Of a stretch of DNA of 64,000 nucleotides, positions 10,690-22,219 are shown in pieces. The position numbers and the translations under genes were made by a program. Source of the stretch: Kappaphycus alvarezii. Lineage: Eukaryota; Rhodophyta; Florideophyceae; Gigartinales; Solieriaceae. The stretch lies in contig NADL03000054.1 of NCBI GenBank assembly GCA_002205965.3, positions 248,001 through 312,000 on the forward strand, in the 5' to 3' direction. Under the pieces are notes generated by a model. It did no database searches, was not told the DNA's origin, and worked only from the letters and a program-made list of their open reading frames with translations. Position 1 is the first letter of the stretch. Each line of letters opens with the position of its first letter.

Positions 10690-11678
10690 GTCGGTGTGCA
10701 CTCAAGATAAGTAAAGAGTAAAGATTCATTAACAAATGTATGCAAAAATTTTCGAGATGCACGGGAGGAGATCCTCTGCGAAGAGGAAAGTAGCGCGGGA
10801 AAGCAAACCCAGGCAATCGAAAGCCAGCGGTTGGGACTCGAAATTGGGGGCCTGTGTGGGGTTGCCGGAAGGTGGCGGGAGTAGACGCGACAGTTTGCGT
10901 TCCAGGTCAGTGACCTTGTTGCGGTGCGCAACTGAAGCAGCACTCCCCACTTCCCGAGTGGCCGTTGATTGTACGCCGCCCTTGAACGGTGAGATGACGG
11001 TGGCGTCGCAAGCGATGGGGCAGTCCACAGTGCTGTCGGGAGCCGCTGGTGGACGGACGACGATGTACGCGGGTCGTAGCTCAGTGCCTGGCACCAGGAG
11101 CAGAACCTCGAACTGGCACTCCATGCCGGCTGCCGGGCGACACGGTTGGCAATGACGTTGTGCAGCGAGTCAAGCCGGTGTTTGCGACCGAACCCTGATG
11201 GGCACAGGTCCACGGCGTGAACTCCAAACCTGTCCATAGGCCTCTTAAAATGCCCGCAGTTCCGAGGGAGCGAGTCATCGTCAACCGGGAGTCCGATGTA
11301 GCAGCGTAACATGGTCCTCAAGTGCACAGCAGAAACTTCCATGTCAGTGGTGGGATGTGCAAGGAAAAATGCGGCACCGGGGCCTTCGCGGAATGCGAGG
11401 CCGCGTATTCGGTGCCTCACTGCGGCTGCCGTGTGATCGTCGTGATTCGGAGAGCGAACCTCGGCTTTGTCATCCCTGTCTGCCTTGGCTAGCGCCTGCT
11501 GCTGCACATCCTTTAGGTAAGTATGGATGTGGGTGTGTGCTGCAGAGACGGGAAGCGGGTCGTAAGAGCCTAGGTCGAAAGAGTAGGGCCGGCCGGGGAT
11601 GCGGAGCACAAACTCGCGACAGTGACAAGCCGCGGCGACGGTTTCGTCCAACGCAGCATGCCTTACGGCTGGGTTCAC
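10690..11678 (-). pseudogene. Non-LTR retroelement C-terminal domain, inverted copy
   Basis: Minus strand, a second family member facing the copy at 9929-10531. It reads FFLAHPTTDMEVSAVHL, GLPVDDDSLPRNCGH and FGVHAVDLCPSGFGRKHRLD (Cys/His knuckle). It then shifts frame near 11120 into ECQFEVLLLVPGTELRP, VISPFKGG, KVTDLERKLSRLLPPP and QPLAFDCLG. The region upstream (11300-11678) has no clear reverse transcriptase, so the copy is 5'-truncated, as is usual for non-LTR elements. Confidence 0.6.
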
Positions 11679-11955
11679 ACAGCGTTGTGAGATCGTCCCG
11701 CCTGACTCTGCCTCCTTTTCAGATTCTCCAATACACTTACCTGCCCCCCCGAAGTCTCGGAAAATAGCCGTTCTACAACTCTAATCAGTAAAGCACCCCA
11801 TGTTTCCCCCCTTACTCAAGATCGTAGGCAATCATTTGTATCAGTTGTAATGAACTTCTTTGGTGAGATTTGCTGGCACTACTCCCGACGCCCTCCCTCT
11901 ATATACCATACGTGGTTACACTCCAATCTTTTGTACAAGGTTATGGATGCTTTTG

Positions 11956-14005
11956 TTATACGAAATTAAACAACCTCGCCCTCTCATGCTCCTCTTCCCG
12001 ATCTTTCTTTGTTTCTTGCTGTTGCAGCACTAAAATCGCTACCGCCAGCACTAGAAGGGACGCCACCAACAACGCAGAAACCCTCAACATCTGACTACCC
12101 CTCCTCTGCGTAAAGTACTCCATCCACCACGCCCCCGAGTCCCCGCTCCTTCCATCTCCTTTTTCCGCCCATACCACCGCCATAGAATTCGGCATCAGAT
12201 TCGTCCAGTGCCTCCATCCCGCGCCAGCTCCTACCCACAGCGTCTCAATATAGTTCGCAATGCGCATCAATCCAAATTGACAGTTGCATGGTCTGAGTTG
12301 CCACAAGCCCCCCTGTACGCACTGGGAACATACTCGTGTCACCCGTGATCTACTCCCCCTCTCCATGTAGCTAATCTTCAAAGTATTCCCCACCACTGGA
12401 GAGAACGGTCTCGGCCTCTGTCTGTACGGCAATCCACTCAGGACTGTTCCTTTGAAAAACAGTGAGTCCGTATCCTCCTGCAGATTGTTCCATACTAACC
12501 TCGTCTCGTTCCCACCACGCACAATCAACAAATCCTGTCTCCCACTCTCATCGGTATCGAAAAACATCCCACTCACCGCCCCACTGTTCCCATTTGCCAA
12601 CCCAGCCTCCTCACCCTTGTCAATCCTCCGAAAGTGTGACACCCCTTTTCCTTCTCCCCCCAGTTGCCCAAATTCCGAAACATTACCGGTTGCGTTGTAC
12701 TAGAATCAATACTCAGGATATCTGGCAATCCGTCTAGGTCATAATCGCCAATGTGCAAAGAGCCCGGCACCTCAATGCTCCCAAACAGCCGTCCCACCTT
12801 ACCAGTTCTCAAATTCATCCCCGTGCTCAAACCGACTCTCCTATCCAGGGTCCAAGTAGCATCTTTCGTACAAAGGGCATCGTCTCCGCGCTTCTCCTGC
12901 ATGTTGAGGTGGACGACCAAATCCTGCCTATTGCGGTTGGTCACTGCGATATCAATGGTCCCATCACTATTCCAATCAGAAAACGCCATTGCACGGTCTC
13001 CGTGCGCATAATTGAATACTTCCAAGCCCAAGAGTCGCAAATCGCCGTCGCCGTCGGTACGCCCCCGACTTGCATCCAGTTGCCAAAAGGTGCGGCCAGT
13101 CCCAGCAGGGTTACTCCACACCTCCACGCCACACGAGGTCGGCACAACAAGATCCGGGAGACAATCGCCATCCAAATCGACGAATGCTATGGACACCGGG
13201 TCCAACACGGTACACGCTTTCCGTCTGTGTCGTTGTTCGGTCCCCCTGGCCAATCATAAAACCGCATCCGCCCCTTTTGTTCGGCCGGTTCCACTGTAGC
13301 ATTGTCAAAAGCAAGCTGGCGGGCCGGAGGAGTCGCAGGGTCGTCCGGGTGAAAGACCCAAAAGCCGCGGGTTCCGTTGCTAAATGCGACAAAGATGTCA
13401 GGAACGAGGTCTGCATTTGCATCGACGATAGCAGAGGTCTTGGGCATGTCCGGAATGACCAAGGGGTGCGTGGCATTAAAGTTGCCCATACCATCACCGA
13501 AGAACAAGCGCGCTTGCTCTCCATCATGCAGCAAAATGTCGAGGGTTCCATCATTTCCGAAATCGGCGACCTGAGCGCCGATGATGCGTCCCATTGGTTT
13601 GACAGTGTTAGTGCGGTCGAGGGCGTCATAGTCGGCGAGTGAGATGCCTATTCCGCGGTGTTGAAAGGAGAAGGAGTCGTGATCCCAAAACATGAGGGAG
13701 ACTTGTCGAAGGGATTTGATGTTGAGCATGACGAGGTCGAGGAAGCGGTCGCGATTGAAATCGCCGACGGCGATGAGTGCTCCAGAGGCGGCGAGCTGAA
13801 CGTAGGCGGACTGGTCGGAGAAACCGTGGGGGGTGGTGGGAGGTGGACCGCGATTGGTGGGACTGGCGGCCATGAGGGAGTCGGGGGAGAACATGTTGGA
13901 GAAAAGGGGATTTGCGGAAAGAGGCAGTGGATAAAGGAAAAAGAAGAAGAAAGGGAGGAGAAGCAGAGGTGGTGGATGGAAGTTTGGGGTACGGAAGGAG
14001 AGCAT
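11956..14005 (-). CDS. ITFG1/TIP-like FG-GAP membrane protein (two frame breaks)
   Basis: Likely a type I membrane protein of the T-cell immunomodulatory protein/Linkin (ITFG1) family, a beta-propeller exposed on the lumenal or extracellular side. The ATG at 14005 opens a hydrophobic signal peptide (PPPLLLLPFFFFFLYPLPL). Seven FG-GAP-type acidic loops follow, including GDFNRDRFLDLV, ADFGNDGTLDIL, VDLDGDCLPDLV, DWNSDGTIDIAV, GDYDLDGLPDIL and DTDESGRQDLLI. The family C-terminal block is present as RIANYIETLWVG and LMPNSMAVVW, then one transmembrane helix (VSALLVASLLVLAVAILVL) and a charged tail to TAA at 11956. The frame changes near 13190-13250 and 12575-12640, both beside G runs, while domain order stays intact. 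Length is about 680 residues, near the human 612. It is divergent from the CSA-like gene. Confidence 0.85.
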
Positions 14006-14578
14006 CTTGACGGGAGGACGGAAACGAGTTAGAATAGTTTAGTTGAAGGAGTGATGGCGATGGTTATGTGAAAGGATATGAGGCTGCGGTCATGGCGATT
14101 CAAAGCTACTCGCTTGTGATGAAGCAAATGGGCTGACTAGCGAGGGAAGTACTAAAAGGGTGTTGATGCATTACGGTATCCAGCGTCATGCTTTGTCCAG
14201 TCTGGTCGTGTACAGCATGATACGTGATATACACGTGTAATGAAGTTTACTTACAGTGTAAAGTACGATGAAGTTAGGAGACTCTACACGTACAAATTGT
14301 TTGCTTTACAGCACAGTACAATATAGAACACTGTACAGTATTAATCGAACGCTCACAAATCGCAAGCTCTACTGTACAAATGAAACTTTATGGCATTAGT
14401 ATACTGTAAGTAGTATAAACTGTACTGTACCTAACAGGACGTACTGTACAGTAATTTACTGTAGAGCTTTGGATCCACGGATCAAAAAGTGCTTTAGTTT
14501 GGACACGTCCCTCTCATCGCATCTCTCGTCAAAAAGAGTCAGCCGGCAAAACACCTCACCTTGCCATTGCCACTCCCC
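14006..14578. promoter_or_regulatory. Shared upstream region with TACTGTAC/TACAGTA cluster
   Basis: A 573-bp intergenic region between two divergent genes. From about 14320 to 14465 it holds many copies of ACTGTAC, TACTGTAC and TACAGTA, including several overlapping palindromic ones. No TATA box is obvious. The motif cluster recurs in other upstream regions of the island, so a regulatory role is possible but unproven. Confidence 0.4.
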
Positions 14579-16004
14579 ATGCTCCGCGCCTTGCTCGAGC
14601 TGGACCTCGGCGCCACCCCGTACGCCGTCTCCGACATTTCCCGTCTACGCTGGACCTCCATTACGCCGCGTCCCTTTCCTCAAAACCCCACCCTCTTCTC
14701 CAACACCCTGTCCTTCCTTTCCCTCTCCACCCCTCACCTCCCTCTCCTCCTCACAGGCGGCACGGCCCCCACCACCACCACCGCCCGTTCCACAGGATCC
14801 CTGGCTATTTTCCCGCTCCCTTCCCACAGTGCCACCTCCCTCAACCCACCCCATGAACCGCTCACCTTCTCCATCGACCCCACCCTCATTCCAAAACCAA
14901 TTCTCACCGCCCAATGGCTCCCCGACGACCCCGCCGTATTCGTCACCGGTGACACAAACGACACAATCACCATCTGGGACACCGCCCTCTTCATCCCAGT
15001 CCTCCCCATCCGCTCCGCCCATACCGACCCTCCCTCCCCCATCCACTCCCTAGCAATGTCCACAGCCCCCGCCGCAGCTCCCCAACTTGTCGCCGTCGCC
15101 CGCGCCCACTGTTTCGACGTCATTCTCATCGACATGGCCACCGGCGCAAGCACCCATCGCTTACAAGGACACAGCGCCGATGTCACCGACCTTACCTGGT
15201 CCCCAACAAACCCCCACCTGCTAGCCTCTTGTTCCAAAGATGGTTCCCTTCGTCTCTTCGACATCCGACGTGCGGGAAATTCCGCCTGCCTCGTCGAATG
15301 CACCCCCGCCAATGCCACACGTCTTGACGACGACCCCATGCTTCATGATCCTCCTCCACGCACTGTACCTGCCAAGCGGCGCCGGCGTCACCGCGACGCA
15401 AGCCACTCTACTACACCTCAGGATACGCGCGTTGTAGATACCACCGCCCACCTTGCCGCTCGACAGCCGTTGTTGGGATTAGGTTGTGTGTGGGAGTTGG
15501 AGTCGGTGTCACAACGTCGCCGCCGCCGCCGACGCGCCGCAGTCTCAGCAAATGCCGCCTATCACTTCGGGGCTGTCAAGCCGTGTTTCAGGGTCCGCTT
15601 TTCGTTGGATGGGTTGGAGCTATTGTCGGGTGGCGAGGAGCCGTACCTGATGCAGTGGGATGTGCCAACGGGCCGTTTGATTCGCCGTGTGCGGCGGGTC
15701 TTAGGGCGCCGAGGGGGGATGTATAGTCCCGTGTTTGAGGTCGCCCGCGATGGCTTTCATTTGTTTACACAGGATCAGGGTTGTTTGCAGGCGCACAATT
15801 TGGAGGATGGAGGATACCTGTGGCGACGTCAGGGGCACGAGCAACCAATATGTGATATGGCGATTCATCCATTAGTGGAGGAAGGAAGTGTATACCTTGT
15901 CTGAATCACAGATTCTACGCTGGGCGCCTTCGGAACCGGAACGGGACGACGACGCGGTCAGCGCGAAAAATGCACACGGATCCTCGCAATCGCAATTTCT
16001 GTAA
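14579..16004 (+). CDS. CSA/ERCC8-like WD40 protein (one frame break)
   Basis: Probable homolog of Cockayne syndrome A (ERCC8), the WD40 substrate receptor of a CUL4-DDB1 ligase in transcription-coupled repair. I start at the ATG at 14579; the frame is open earlier but only with non-ATG codons. Repeats seen: RLRWTSITPRP, ILTAQWLPDDPAVFVTGD..TITIWDT, LQGHSADVTDLTWSP, LASCSKDGSLRLFDIRRA (a WDxR-like DDB1 contact), FRVRFSLDGLELLSGGEE and QGHEQPICDMAIHP. A one-base shift at about 15885 is needed to reach EVYTLSESQILRWAPSEPE and an acidic tail ending at TAA (16002-16004). This matches the CSA C-terminus in layout. An Arg-rich insert (near 15380 and 15515) is unusual. It is convergent with the Rab11-like gene. 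Confidence 0.75.
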
Positions 16005-16364
16005 CGCTCTCATTGCCGCAAAGGGCAGAGGTTTAGAAGTAGTGATGTCGTCCTTCGAGCAGCCTGAATGTGATCAGTTGATATGGTTACAAGTTACCCT
16101 TGATACGTGGGACCTTGCATGTATTTATTACACCGGATGAGGCTAGCAAGATGACTTTCTACTCGACATGTAGAGCAAATTGACGAAAACGTCTGTATGT
16201 CCTAAATCATTGCCACAATACCTCTGCGCGTGAGTCGATGTCGCCAACAAGCTCGATACTACACATCCATTGGGAGGGCGGATTCCGGCACGGGCGCGAC
16301 ACAAGCCAACATCCAATAGCGCAATCGTACGCGGAAACATTGCGAGTCCAAAAGCTGTCGCCGC

Positions 16365-17569
16365 TCAGCAACATTTGCTCTTGTCTGCCTTTCGGTCCTC
16401 CGGCGATGGATTGATGACAATGGTTTGGGCGGCGTTCGGCGCAAAGTTACCACCAGTTCCCTTTTCCAATGCCTTTTTCGAGCCGAGTTTGTAAATCTCG
16501 GACAGGATTGTCCGAAATGCGCCCTCGACGTTGGTGGAGTCCAAGGCCGATGTCTCAATAAAACTCAGGCCATTCGTCTCCGAGAAGCTCGAGCCCTCCT
16601 CAGTCGTCACCGCACGAAGATGCTTGAGATCGCATTTGTTCCCTACCAGCATGATGACTATGTTCGAATCAGCATGATCCTTGAGTTCTTTGAGCCAACG
16701 TTCAACATTATCAAATGTCGCCTTTTTGGAAATGTCATACACCAGCAAGGCGCCGAGAGCCCCACGATAATAGGCCGATGTGATAGCACGATAACGTTCT
16801 TGACCGGCCGTGTCCCAAATCTGGGCTTTGATGGTCTTGCCCTCCACTTGGATGGAGCGCGTCGCAAACTCGACCCCAATGGTGGACTTTGATTCGAGAT
16901 TAAACTCACCCCGTGTGAATCGGCTCAACAAATTCGATTTGCTGCAAACCCAACCATTCCCAGGTTCGACAAACACACACACACACACATGAAGACAAGC
17001 CGCAAAACACATGATGCGATACAGAGCAAGACAACAGTCAGCCTCCAAACTCTAGCCAACACACACAATTAGCGCTGGAGCGGGCACGTGAAAACAAGTC
17101 GACGACCATAACGCGCATGGAGCGCGCATGCCTACTGGAGCCAGCCGCGGAAGGGACTGACACTTCCAAATTGGCACCATGCAAACACGGGTGGCAATGC
17201 GTGTTGGCCGCGTGAAGAAATGCAGCATGTACAAATACCGGATGCAACTTACCCGACACCAGCATCTCCGATAAGGACAACCTTGAAGAGGTAATCTGCG
17301 GGACACGGTCGCAAACGAACAAGCAAGCGACACAAAAACCACAAGCGCCAAGGATATGATTGCATCCGACGCAAACATGGGCGCCGACACAGCATTGTAC
17401 AACGGTGGATGCTGAAAGGTTAGCATGGGATACAAAGTGCACAGCGCCCACGTTCCACACGAGGTGAAACGGAAAGCGAGGAAACGACAGAACGAAACAC
17501 TAGAAAGGGTGTAAGGCGGAGGAAGAGTTTGGTGCACGACGTACCATACTCGTCATCGGAACGCGCCAT
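16365..17569 (-). CDS. Rab11/RabA-type small GTPase, three exons
   Basis: A membrane-traffic GTPase of the Rab11 (plant RabA) class. The exons I infer are 17569-17545 (MARSDDEY plus one base), 17295-17253 ([15 protein letters not shown]) and 16941-16365, giving 214 residues. Both introns are GT-AG: 249 bp starting GTACGT and 311 bp starting GTAAGT and ending TTGCAG. Motifs: G1 GDAGVGKS, switch [13 protein letters not shown]3 [11 protein letters not shown]4 GNKCDL, G5 ETSAL, and a C-terminal KSKCC for double geranylgeranylation. Exon joins restore codons exactly. A paralog lies at 20240-21022. The upstream side (17570-18416) is G-rich, then TACTG-rich. Confidence 0.95.
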
Positions 17570-18416
17570 GAGGGAAATACGGTTGTATCACGCAAACGAG
17601 AGGGGAACAAGCAGGGGGAGGAGGAGGGGGGGTGAGGGAGGGGGTGATAGGGCACGGGACGTGCAGGTGGACTTGTGACAAACGGGGATCAATGGGCGTG
17701 GATCAAGGGAGTGGGTGAAGAATTGGCAACGAGGAAGGAGTGGAGAACGAGGTGGAAAGATAGTTGCGTGCGGGCGGGGGAGTGATGCGCGGGGAGAGGT
17801 AGGGCAGGGGTGGATTGGGAGGGGGCGCGTGATGGGCGGGTGGAGGATGGGCGGGGAAGGGGAAATGCAATCACGAATGACGACGGTAACGATGTGTTGA
17901 GAGTTTGACGTGGCGAAGAAAAAAATGGCGTTGGATAGTGCGTTTTGGATATGATTTGTTGTTTTGATCAAAGGCGTAAGCGAGGTGTTCGTTTCGCTTT
18001 CTTGGTTTTTTTTTGCTTCTTTTTTCGAGGCTTGCAACTGGAAAGGGAATACATTTACAGTAGGATGGCAGAGGCCGAGGGGTTGGCAAAAGTGCTTGCT
18101 TTGGTCTGGAAGGCAATGGCCATGGCAAGTACAGTACCAGTACTGTGCAACAACTGTACTTTGCTCGACAATACTGTACTGTGCAATGAATTAAATTCAA
18201 AATTTTAAAGATGCACTGCCATTCTCATCACTGTACATTATACTGTACTGATTGCATTCTTGCTACTGTAGCTTCCCTTTCCTCGATTAGATTGGTTTTC
18301 CTTACAGTTTAGTGCATTACAGTACATCATGCTGACACCAAGCCATCCTTACAGTACTGCATCCGTGACATATGTATACCGTAAAAGACAAAATTTGACA
18401 CCTGGTGCACACACCT
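17570..18416. promoter_or_regulatory. Rab11 upstream region: G-rich tract and TACTG-type motifs
   Basis: About 850 bp without a supported gene. Bases 17605-17870 are strongly purine-rich on the plus strand (GGGAG-type runs). Bases 18125-18355 hold about a dozen ACTGTAC/TACAGTA motifs. Small overlapping frames at 17945-18208 are not convincing. Confidence 0.4.
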
Positions 18417-19600
18417 TCAATCAAACGCCAACACAGATGTACCCGAGGCGCCAATCACCACTTTCCGCGCCTTCAACCCAATCCTGACCGGCGCCCAATG
18501 ATCCACCACCTCTCCATTGCCGAGTCCACCACCGAGGCCTCTCCCCCATGTCACCACCTCCCCACGCTGCACAACGGCCGTCAAATCCCACCCCGCCGCC
18601 ACATCCTCCACCCCCGCCCCCACCTCCCCCACAGGCACCGGCTGCATCACCACATCCATCCCCCCCACTTGATCATACCCCAACCCCAAACACCCATGCT
18701 CATTCGCCCCCACCACCCACACCCTTCCCCCCGTCGTCACACCACACTATGCCCCACTCCAATCCCCACCTTTTCCACCCTCCCCACCCCTGCAAACACC
18801 ACATCTGGTTCCCACACCTCCTCCCCCCCTCCCCCAACACAAATCCACGTCCACACCCCCACCCAAACGCCCGTCCCTCCTCATCCACCACCACCACCTG
18901 TCTCTTTCCACAAAACACCCGTCTCACTTTAACACCCTCCAATGCACCCACCCTACGCGGCCAATCCTCAACCCTCCCCTCATTCCCCATAACCCAACCC
19001 ATAACCCCCCCACCCCACCCACCTTACCATGCCCGAGTCGACCGCCACCCCCCTGCCCCCATGTAAACACCCCACCTTTATCACACACCGCTACCGAAAA
19101 CCCATCCCCCGCTCCAACCGCTACAATACGATGACCCCCACTCACAGCCCCTCCACCAATCCCCCCTCCCCTATCACCCCCCCACCCCGTCCAAACCCAT
19201 ACACAATCCCCTCATCACTCAATATCACCAGATGATTATCCCCACAAGCCACATCCCTAACCCCAACCAATCCCTCCAAACATCGCAACCCACCTACCAC
19301 CACATCCCCCATCTTCATTCCACCCCACCAACCCTCCATTTGTGCCGCCACACCCCCCACATACACCGTACCATCGGCGCGTACAAAAGCAGAATGCGTC
19401 GCCCCAAGCGAGGCCGCCTGTAGTTTGAAACGGTGAAAGTAGGGAATGGGTTGCGGTGTCGGAGTGTGCAAACCGTGGGTAAAGGGCTCTGGGATGAGCG
19501 AGGGCGGCGCGAGACCGAGATGTTGCGAATCAGAGGTGCCCCATGCATGGGCTGATAGTAGACGGCGGGGGGGGCGAAGACGTGGTGGTTGGGGGGGCAT
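18417..19600 (-). CDS. RCC1-repeat protein (three or more frame breaks)
   Basis: A beta-propeller of the RCC1 superfamily; partners cannot be told from sequence. From the ATG at 19600 the repeats appear across four overlapping frames: SAHAWGTSDSQHLGL, SLGATHSAFVRADGTVYVGG, VACGDNHLVILSDEGIVYGFG, VGAGDGFSVAVCDKGGVFTWGQ, VFCGKRQVVVVDEEGRAFGWG, VGANEHGCLGLG and VAAGWDLTAVVQRGEVVTWG. The last ends in IGASGTSVLAFD-TGA at 18417. That is about seven blades, as RCC1 has. Each frame change (near 19143, 18960 and 18720) lies in G/C homopolymers while repeat phase is kept, so sequencing indels are likelier than decay. It is divergent from the Rab gene at 20240. Confidence 0.8.
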
Positions 19601-19703
19601 TGGTGCTTTGTGGAGCTGGAGGCGGCTGGGGGGGGGTGGGAGGTCGGAAGGGATTGTGGCTTTGTTGATGGCATTGAATGTGAATGGGATTCATGCCTGG
19701 ACG

Positions 19704-19742
19704 GTACTGTACTGTACTGTACTGTACTGTACTGTACTGTAC
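19704..19742. repeat. (ACTGT)7 microsatellite in a divergent upstream region
   Basis: Seven uninterrupted ACTGT units at 19706-19740 lie in the 640-bp gap between the RCC1-like gene and the Rab gene. Further TACTGTA and TTACAGT copies follow at 19790-19880. It is the longest pure form of the motif scattered through the island. Confidence 0.95.
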
Positions 19743-20239
19743 ATACGTGGGGTGCCTTGGAATTGCTGTAAGCACAATCTGTGCGTGGGCATTACAGTTT
19801 GGGAAGGTAGAAATAAGGGACTGTACTGTAATTCCCATTGTATCGATGATTTTGGGACTTTTCTTGGGGTATTTACAGTCCATTTTACGCACTGGATTCG
19901 ACAGCGAGTCCGGGAGCACCATGATCAAACTTGTCACGGTTGCATGGTACAGTTTTGTTGCAAAAGAAAATTTCCATACCGAGACATTTTCATATTCAAC
20001 TGAACCGGCTCTCTTCCCAACTCCCTTGCCTCGAACAAACGTTGTGAATTCCCGACCGCCCTCAACCCGTCCGTCCAGCCTCCCCTTCTCCCTTCCGCAT
20101 TTGGTTTAAACTTGTGCTTTCCGCACCCACTTCAACCCTACACCCTCTCCTCCACTCGCGCAATTTCAATTGCCTTTGCCTCACCCCTCGCTCCCCTCTC
20201 GCACGCTCCCGTACCTTGACACCCCAACCACCCTGCCTC

Positions 20240-21022
20240 ATGGCTCGAAACGACGATGAATACGACTATTTGTTCAAAGGTACGTCATTGAATATTCCGC
20301 TCTACCCCCCGTCGCGTCCCCTGCTCACTTGCACACCATACAGTCACCTTTCCCGTGCCCCGCATCCCACAAAACTGACCCCGCCCCCTCTCCTTTGCAC
20401 AGTGGTGCTCATCGGTGACAGCGGCGTCGGTAAATCAAATCTGCTGTTGAGATTCACGCGAAACGAGGTGGACTTGAATTCCAAGACCACCATTGGCGTC
20501 GAATTTGCAACACGCTCGCTGCAAATCTCGGACAAGATTATCAAAGCTCAAATCTGGGACACGGCTGGCCAAGAGCGCTATCGCGCCATCACTTCGGCCT
20601 ATTATCGCGGTGCGGTCGGCGCCTTGTTGGTCTATGATATTACCAAGCGAAATACGTTTGCCTCTGTTCCGCGATGGTTGGCAGAATTGAAGGAACATGC
20701 CGATGAAAAGATTGTCGTCATGTTGGTTGGGAACAAGGCCGATTTGGCGCCTCAGGAGCGCGACGTTGATATTGAGGAGGGTAGGGCGCTTGGTGAAAAG
20801 TACGGCTTGGGATTTTTAGAGACGTCGGCGTTGGAGGCTACGAATGTCGATGAGAGTTTCAAGAGGGTTTTAGAGGAGATTTATCAGTTGGCAAAGGGCA
20901 AGGGAATGAGACCGTATGGAGATTTAGGCGAGGAGACGGAGGATCCGTTGGGCGAGCCGATTTCGTTGGACAGTCGGACGTCGGGTGGAAAGACGGGGGG
21001 CAAGAGCTCCAAATGTTGTTAG
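20240..21022 (+). CDS. Rab11/RabA-type small GTPase, two exons
   Basis: A second Rab11-class GTPase. Exon 1 is 20240-20279 ([13 protein letters not shown] plus one base) and exon 2 is 20403-21022. The intron is 123 bp, GTACGT...CACAG, and joining gives 219 residues. Motifs: [40 protein letters not shown] and terminal SSKCC. It shares the [18 protein letters not shown] start with the gene at 16365-17569, but its intron lies at a different codon. The alternative unspliced upstream frame starting at 20114 lacks this conserved start and is rejected. It is convergent with the Rpp21-like gene. Confidence 0.95.
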   Translation: MARNDDEYDYLFKGTSLNIPLYPPSRPLLTCTPYSHLSRAPHPTKLTPPPLLCTVVLIGDSGVGKSNLLLRFTRNEVDLNSKTTIGVEFATRSLQISDKIIKAQIWDTAGQERYRAITSAYYRGAVGALLVYDITKRNTFASVPRWLAELKEHADEKIVVMLVGNKADLAPQERDVDIEEGRALGEKYGLGFLETSALEATNVDESFKRVLEEIYQLAKGKGMRPYGDLGEETEDPLGEPISLDSRTSGGKTGGKSSKCC

Positions 21023-21405
21023 AACAATGCAAAGTCGTCGGGTGGGGGCGCGTTTGTGGGAGACTGCTCGTGTTTTCGTGCCTGTGGCGGCTACCACATG
21101 CTTTATGCCTGCCGGTCACTGAATGGAGTTGGAATGGCGTATCGGGTCTGATGAAGGACACTTGACCGCTTGCAATGCAGTAGAGGTGTACATAAACAGC
21201 CAAGTTTGCAATCAGAGAATCATAACTGGCAGGCCATTTGCACCACTTTTCCGTGTATTCCCCCCACCCAACTGGCCCCCTCTTCCCTGTCCCAAAGTTC
21301 ACTCTCCACAAGACCACTGCAAGTAGCATCACAACCACCTCTCACGCTACCGCAAGTAGGGTACCAGGCCAAATCACCTGCAACGTCGCTTGCCAGTCCA
21401 AGCAA

Positions 21406-21858
21406 TCACTGCAGCACACAATTCCGTCGTTTTTCCACGCGTGCATCCGACTCGTCCCCACACTCCCCTCCTCCCTCCACCTCACGCACCACACTCTTTC
21501 CCCCACGACGGCACGACAAGAAGCGTTTGACGGATCCGCAGCGGCCACACACGATTCGCAAATGTGGTTGCGGAGTGGCGACATGTCTTATTCGGGGTGG
21601 TGTGTGGCCCAGGCCGGGGATTAATAGGGTGTTGCAATGTTTGCAGAGGTGGCGTTTGATGGTGATGAAATCGATCTTGAGGTTGATGCGGCGGCAGATT
21701 TGACGGGTGGTGGTGATGTAGTGGCGGGAGAGAGAGGGGGCTTGTTCGGCGATTAGGTGGGCGGCGGCCCAGAGGTGCGTGAGACGGACTGCGCCGTCGT
21801 CTTCGCGGGTTAGCTTTTTGCGCCGTTTGTTTGTCTTGTCGAAGCGCTTTTTGCCCAT
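21406..21858 (-). CDS. RNase P/MRP subunit Rpp21/Rpr2-like
   Basis: Likely the zinc-binding protein subunit of nuclear RNase P, which trims tRNA 5' leaders. I start at the ATG at 21858 (MGKKRFDKTNKRRKKLTRE), giving 150 residues; the frame is open further upstream, but that part is low-complexity and not conserved-looking. The helical block RLTHLWAAAHLIAEQ is followed by two Cys pairs: CKHCNTLLIPG and, about 30 residues on, CGRCGSVKRF. This is the Rpr2/Rpp21/SNM1 zinc ribbon layout, in which the basic part contacts RNA. The 383-bp gap to the Rab gene holds nothing else; 361 bp separate it from the divergent LipB gene. Confidence 0.8.
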   Translation of the reverse strand: MGKKRFDKTNKRRKKLTREDDGAVRLTHLWAAAHLIAEQAPSLSRHYITTTRQICRRINLKIDFITIKRHLCKHCNTLLIPGLGHTPPRIRHVATPQPHLRIVCGRCGSVKRFLSCRRGGKSVVREVEGGGECGDESDARVEKRRNCVLQ

Positions 21859-22219
21859 TCTTTTTGGGGGAGGTGAGGGGGGGTTGGGTAGGGATGTACG
21901 GTCTGCCCAGGACTTTGGGGGGGATTTGGGTGGCGTTGAGTTGGAGGAGAGAATGAGTTGACGTGTTTCAGCGTATTCCAAGTACGTAGGTTGAATGAAA
22001 AATTGAAAATACGAAAATACGAAAATCCAAAAAAAATAGGAAATTTTCACCATTTGTTTATTTTCGACATTGACAAGAGGCCTGCCGATCCCGTCAAAGT
22101 GCACTTGCCCCTGGGGACCCCATTCCCATTCACATATCCGCTTTCCTCATATACCGCTCCCAGGCTCATCCCAGCAAACATCGCCTCACCATCAATCTGC
22201 TCCGCCCCTCTATCACTCA

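Noticed and set aside
12753..13259. Long plus-strand frames opposite the ITFG1-like gene
   Set aside because: The minus strand carries repeated FG-GAP motifs, signal peptide and membrane helix; the plus frames are antisense with no domain.
14734..15339. Minus-strand frame of about 200 codons opposite the CSA-like gene
   Set aside because: Antisense to clear WD40 repeats; its composition mirrors the C-rich coding strand.
18405..19066. Pro/His/Ser-rich plus-strand frames at the RCC1-like locus
   Set aside because: Low-complexity shadows of G-rich RCC1 coding on the minus strand.
20114..20402. Unspliced upstream extension of the second Rab frame
   Set aside because: The conserved [13 protein letters not shown] start lies in another frame at 20240 and joins perfectly through a GT-AG intron.
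21859..22104. N-terminal extension of the Rpp21-like frame
   Set aside because: Starts with a non-ATG codon and is hydrophobic or low-complexity; the ATG at 21858 gives the normal basic start.
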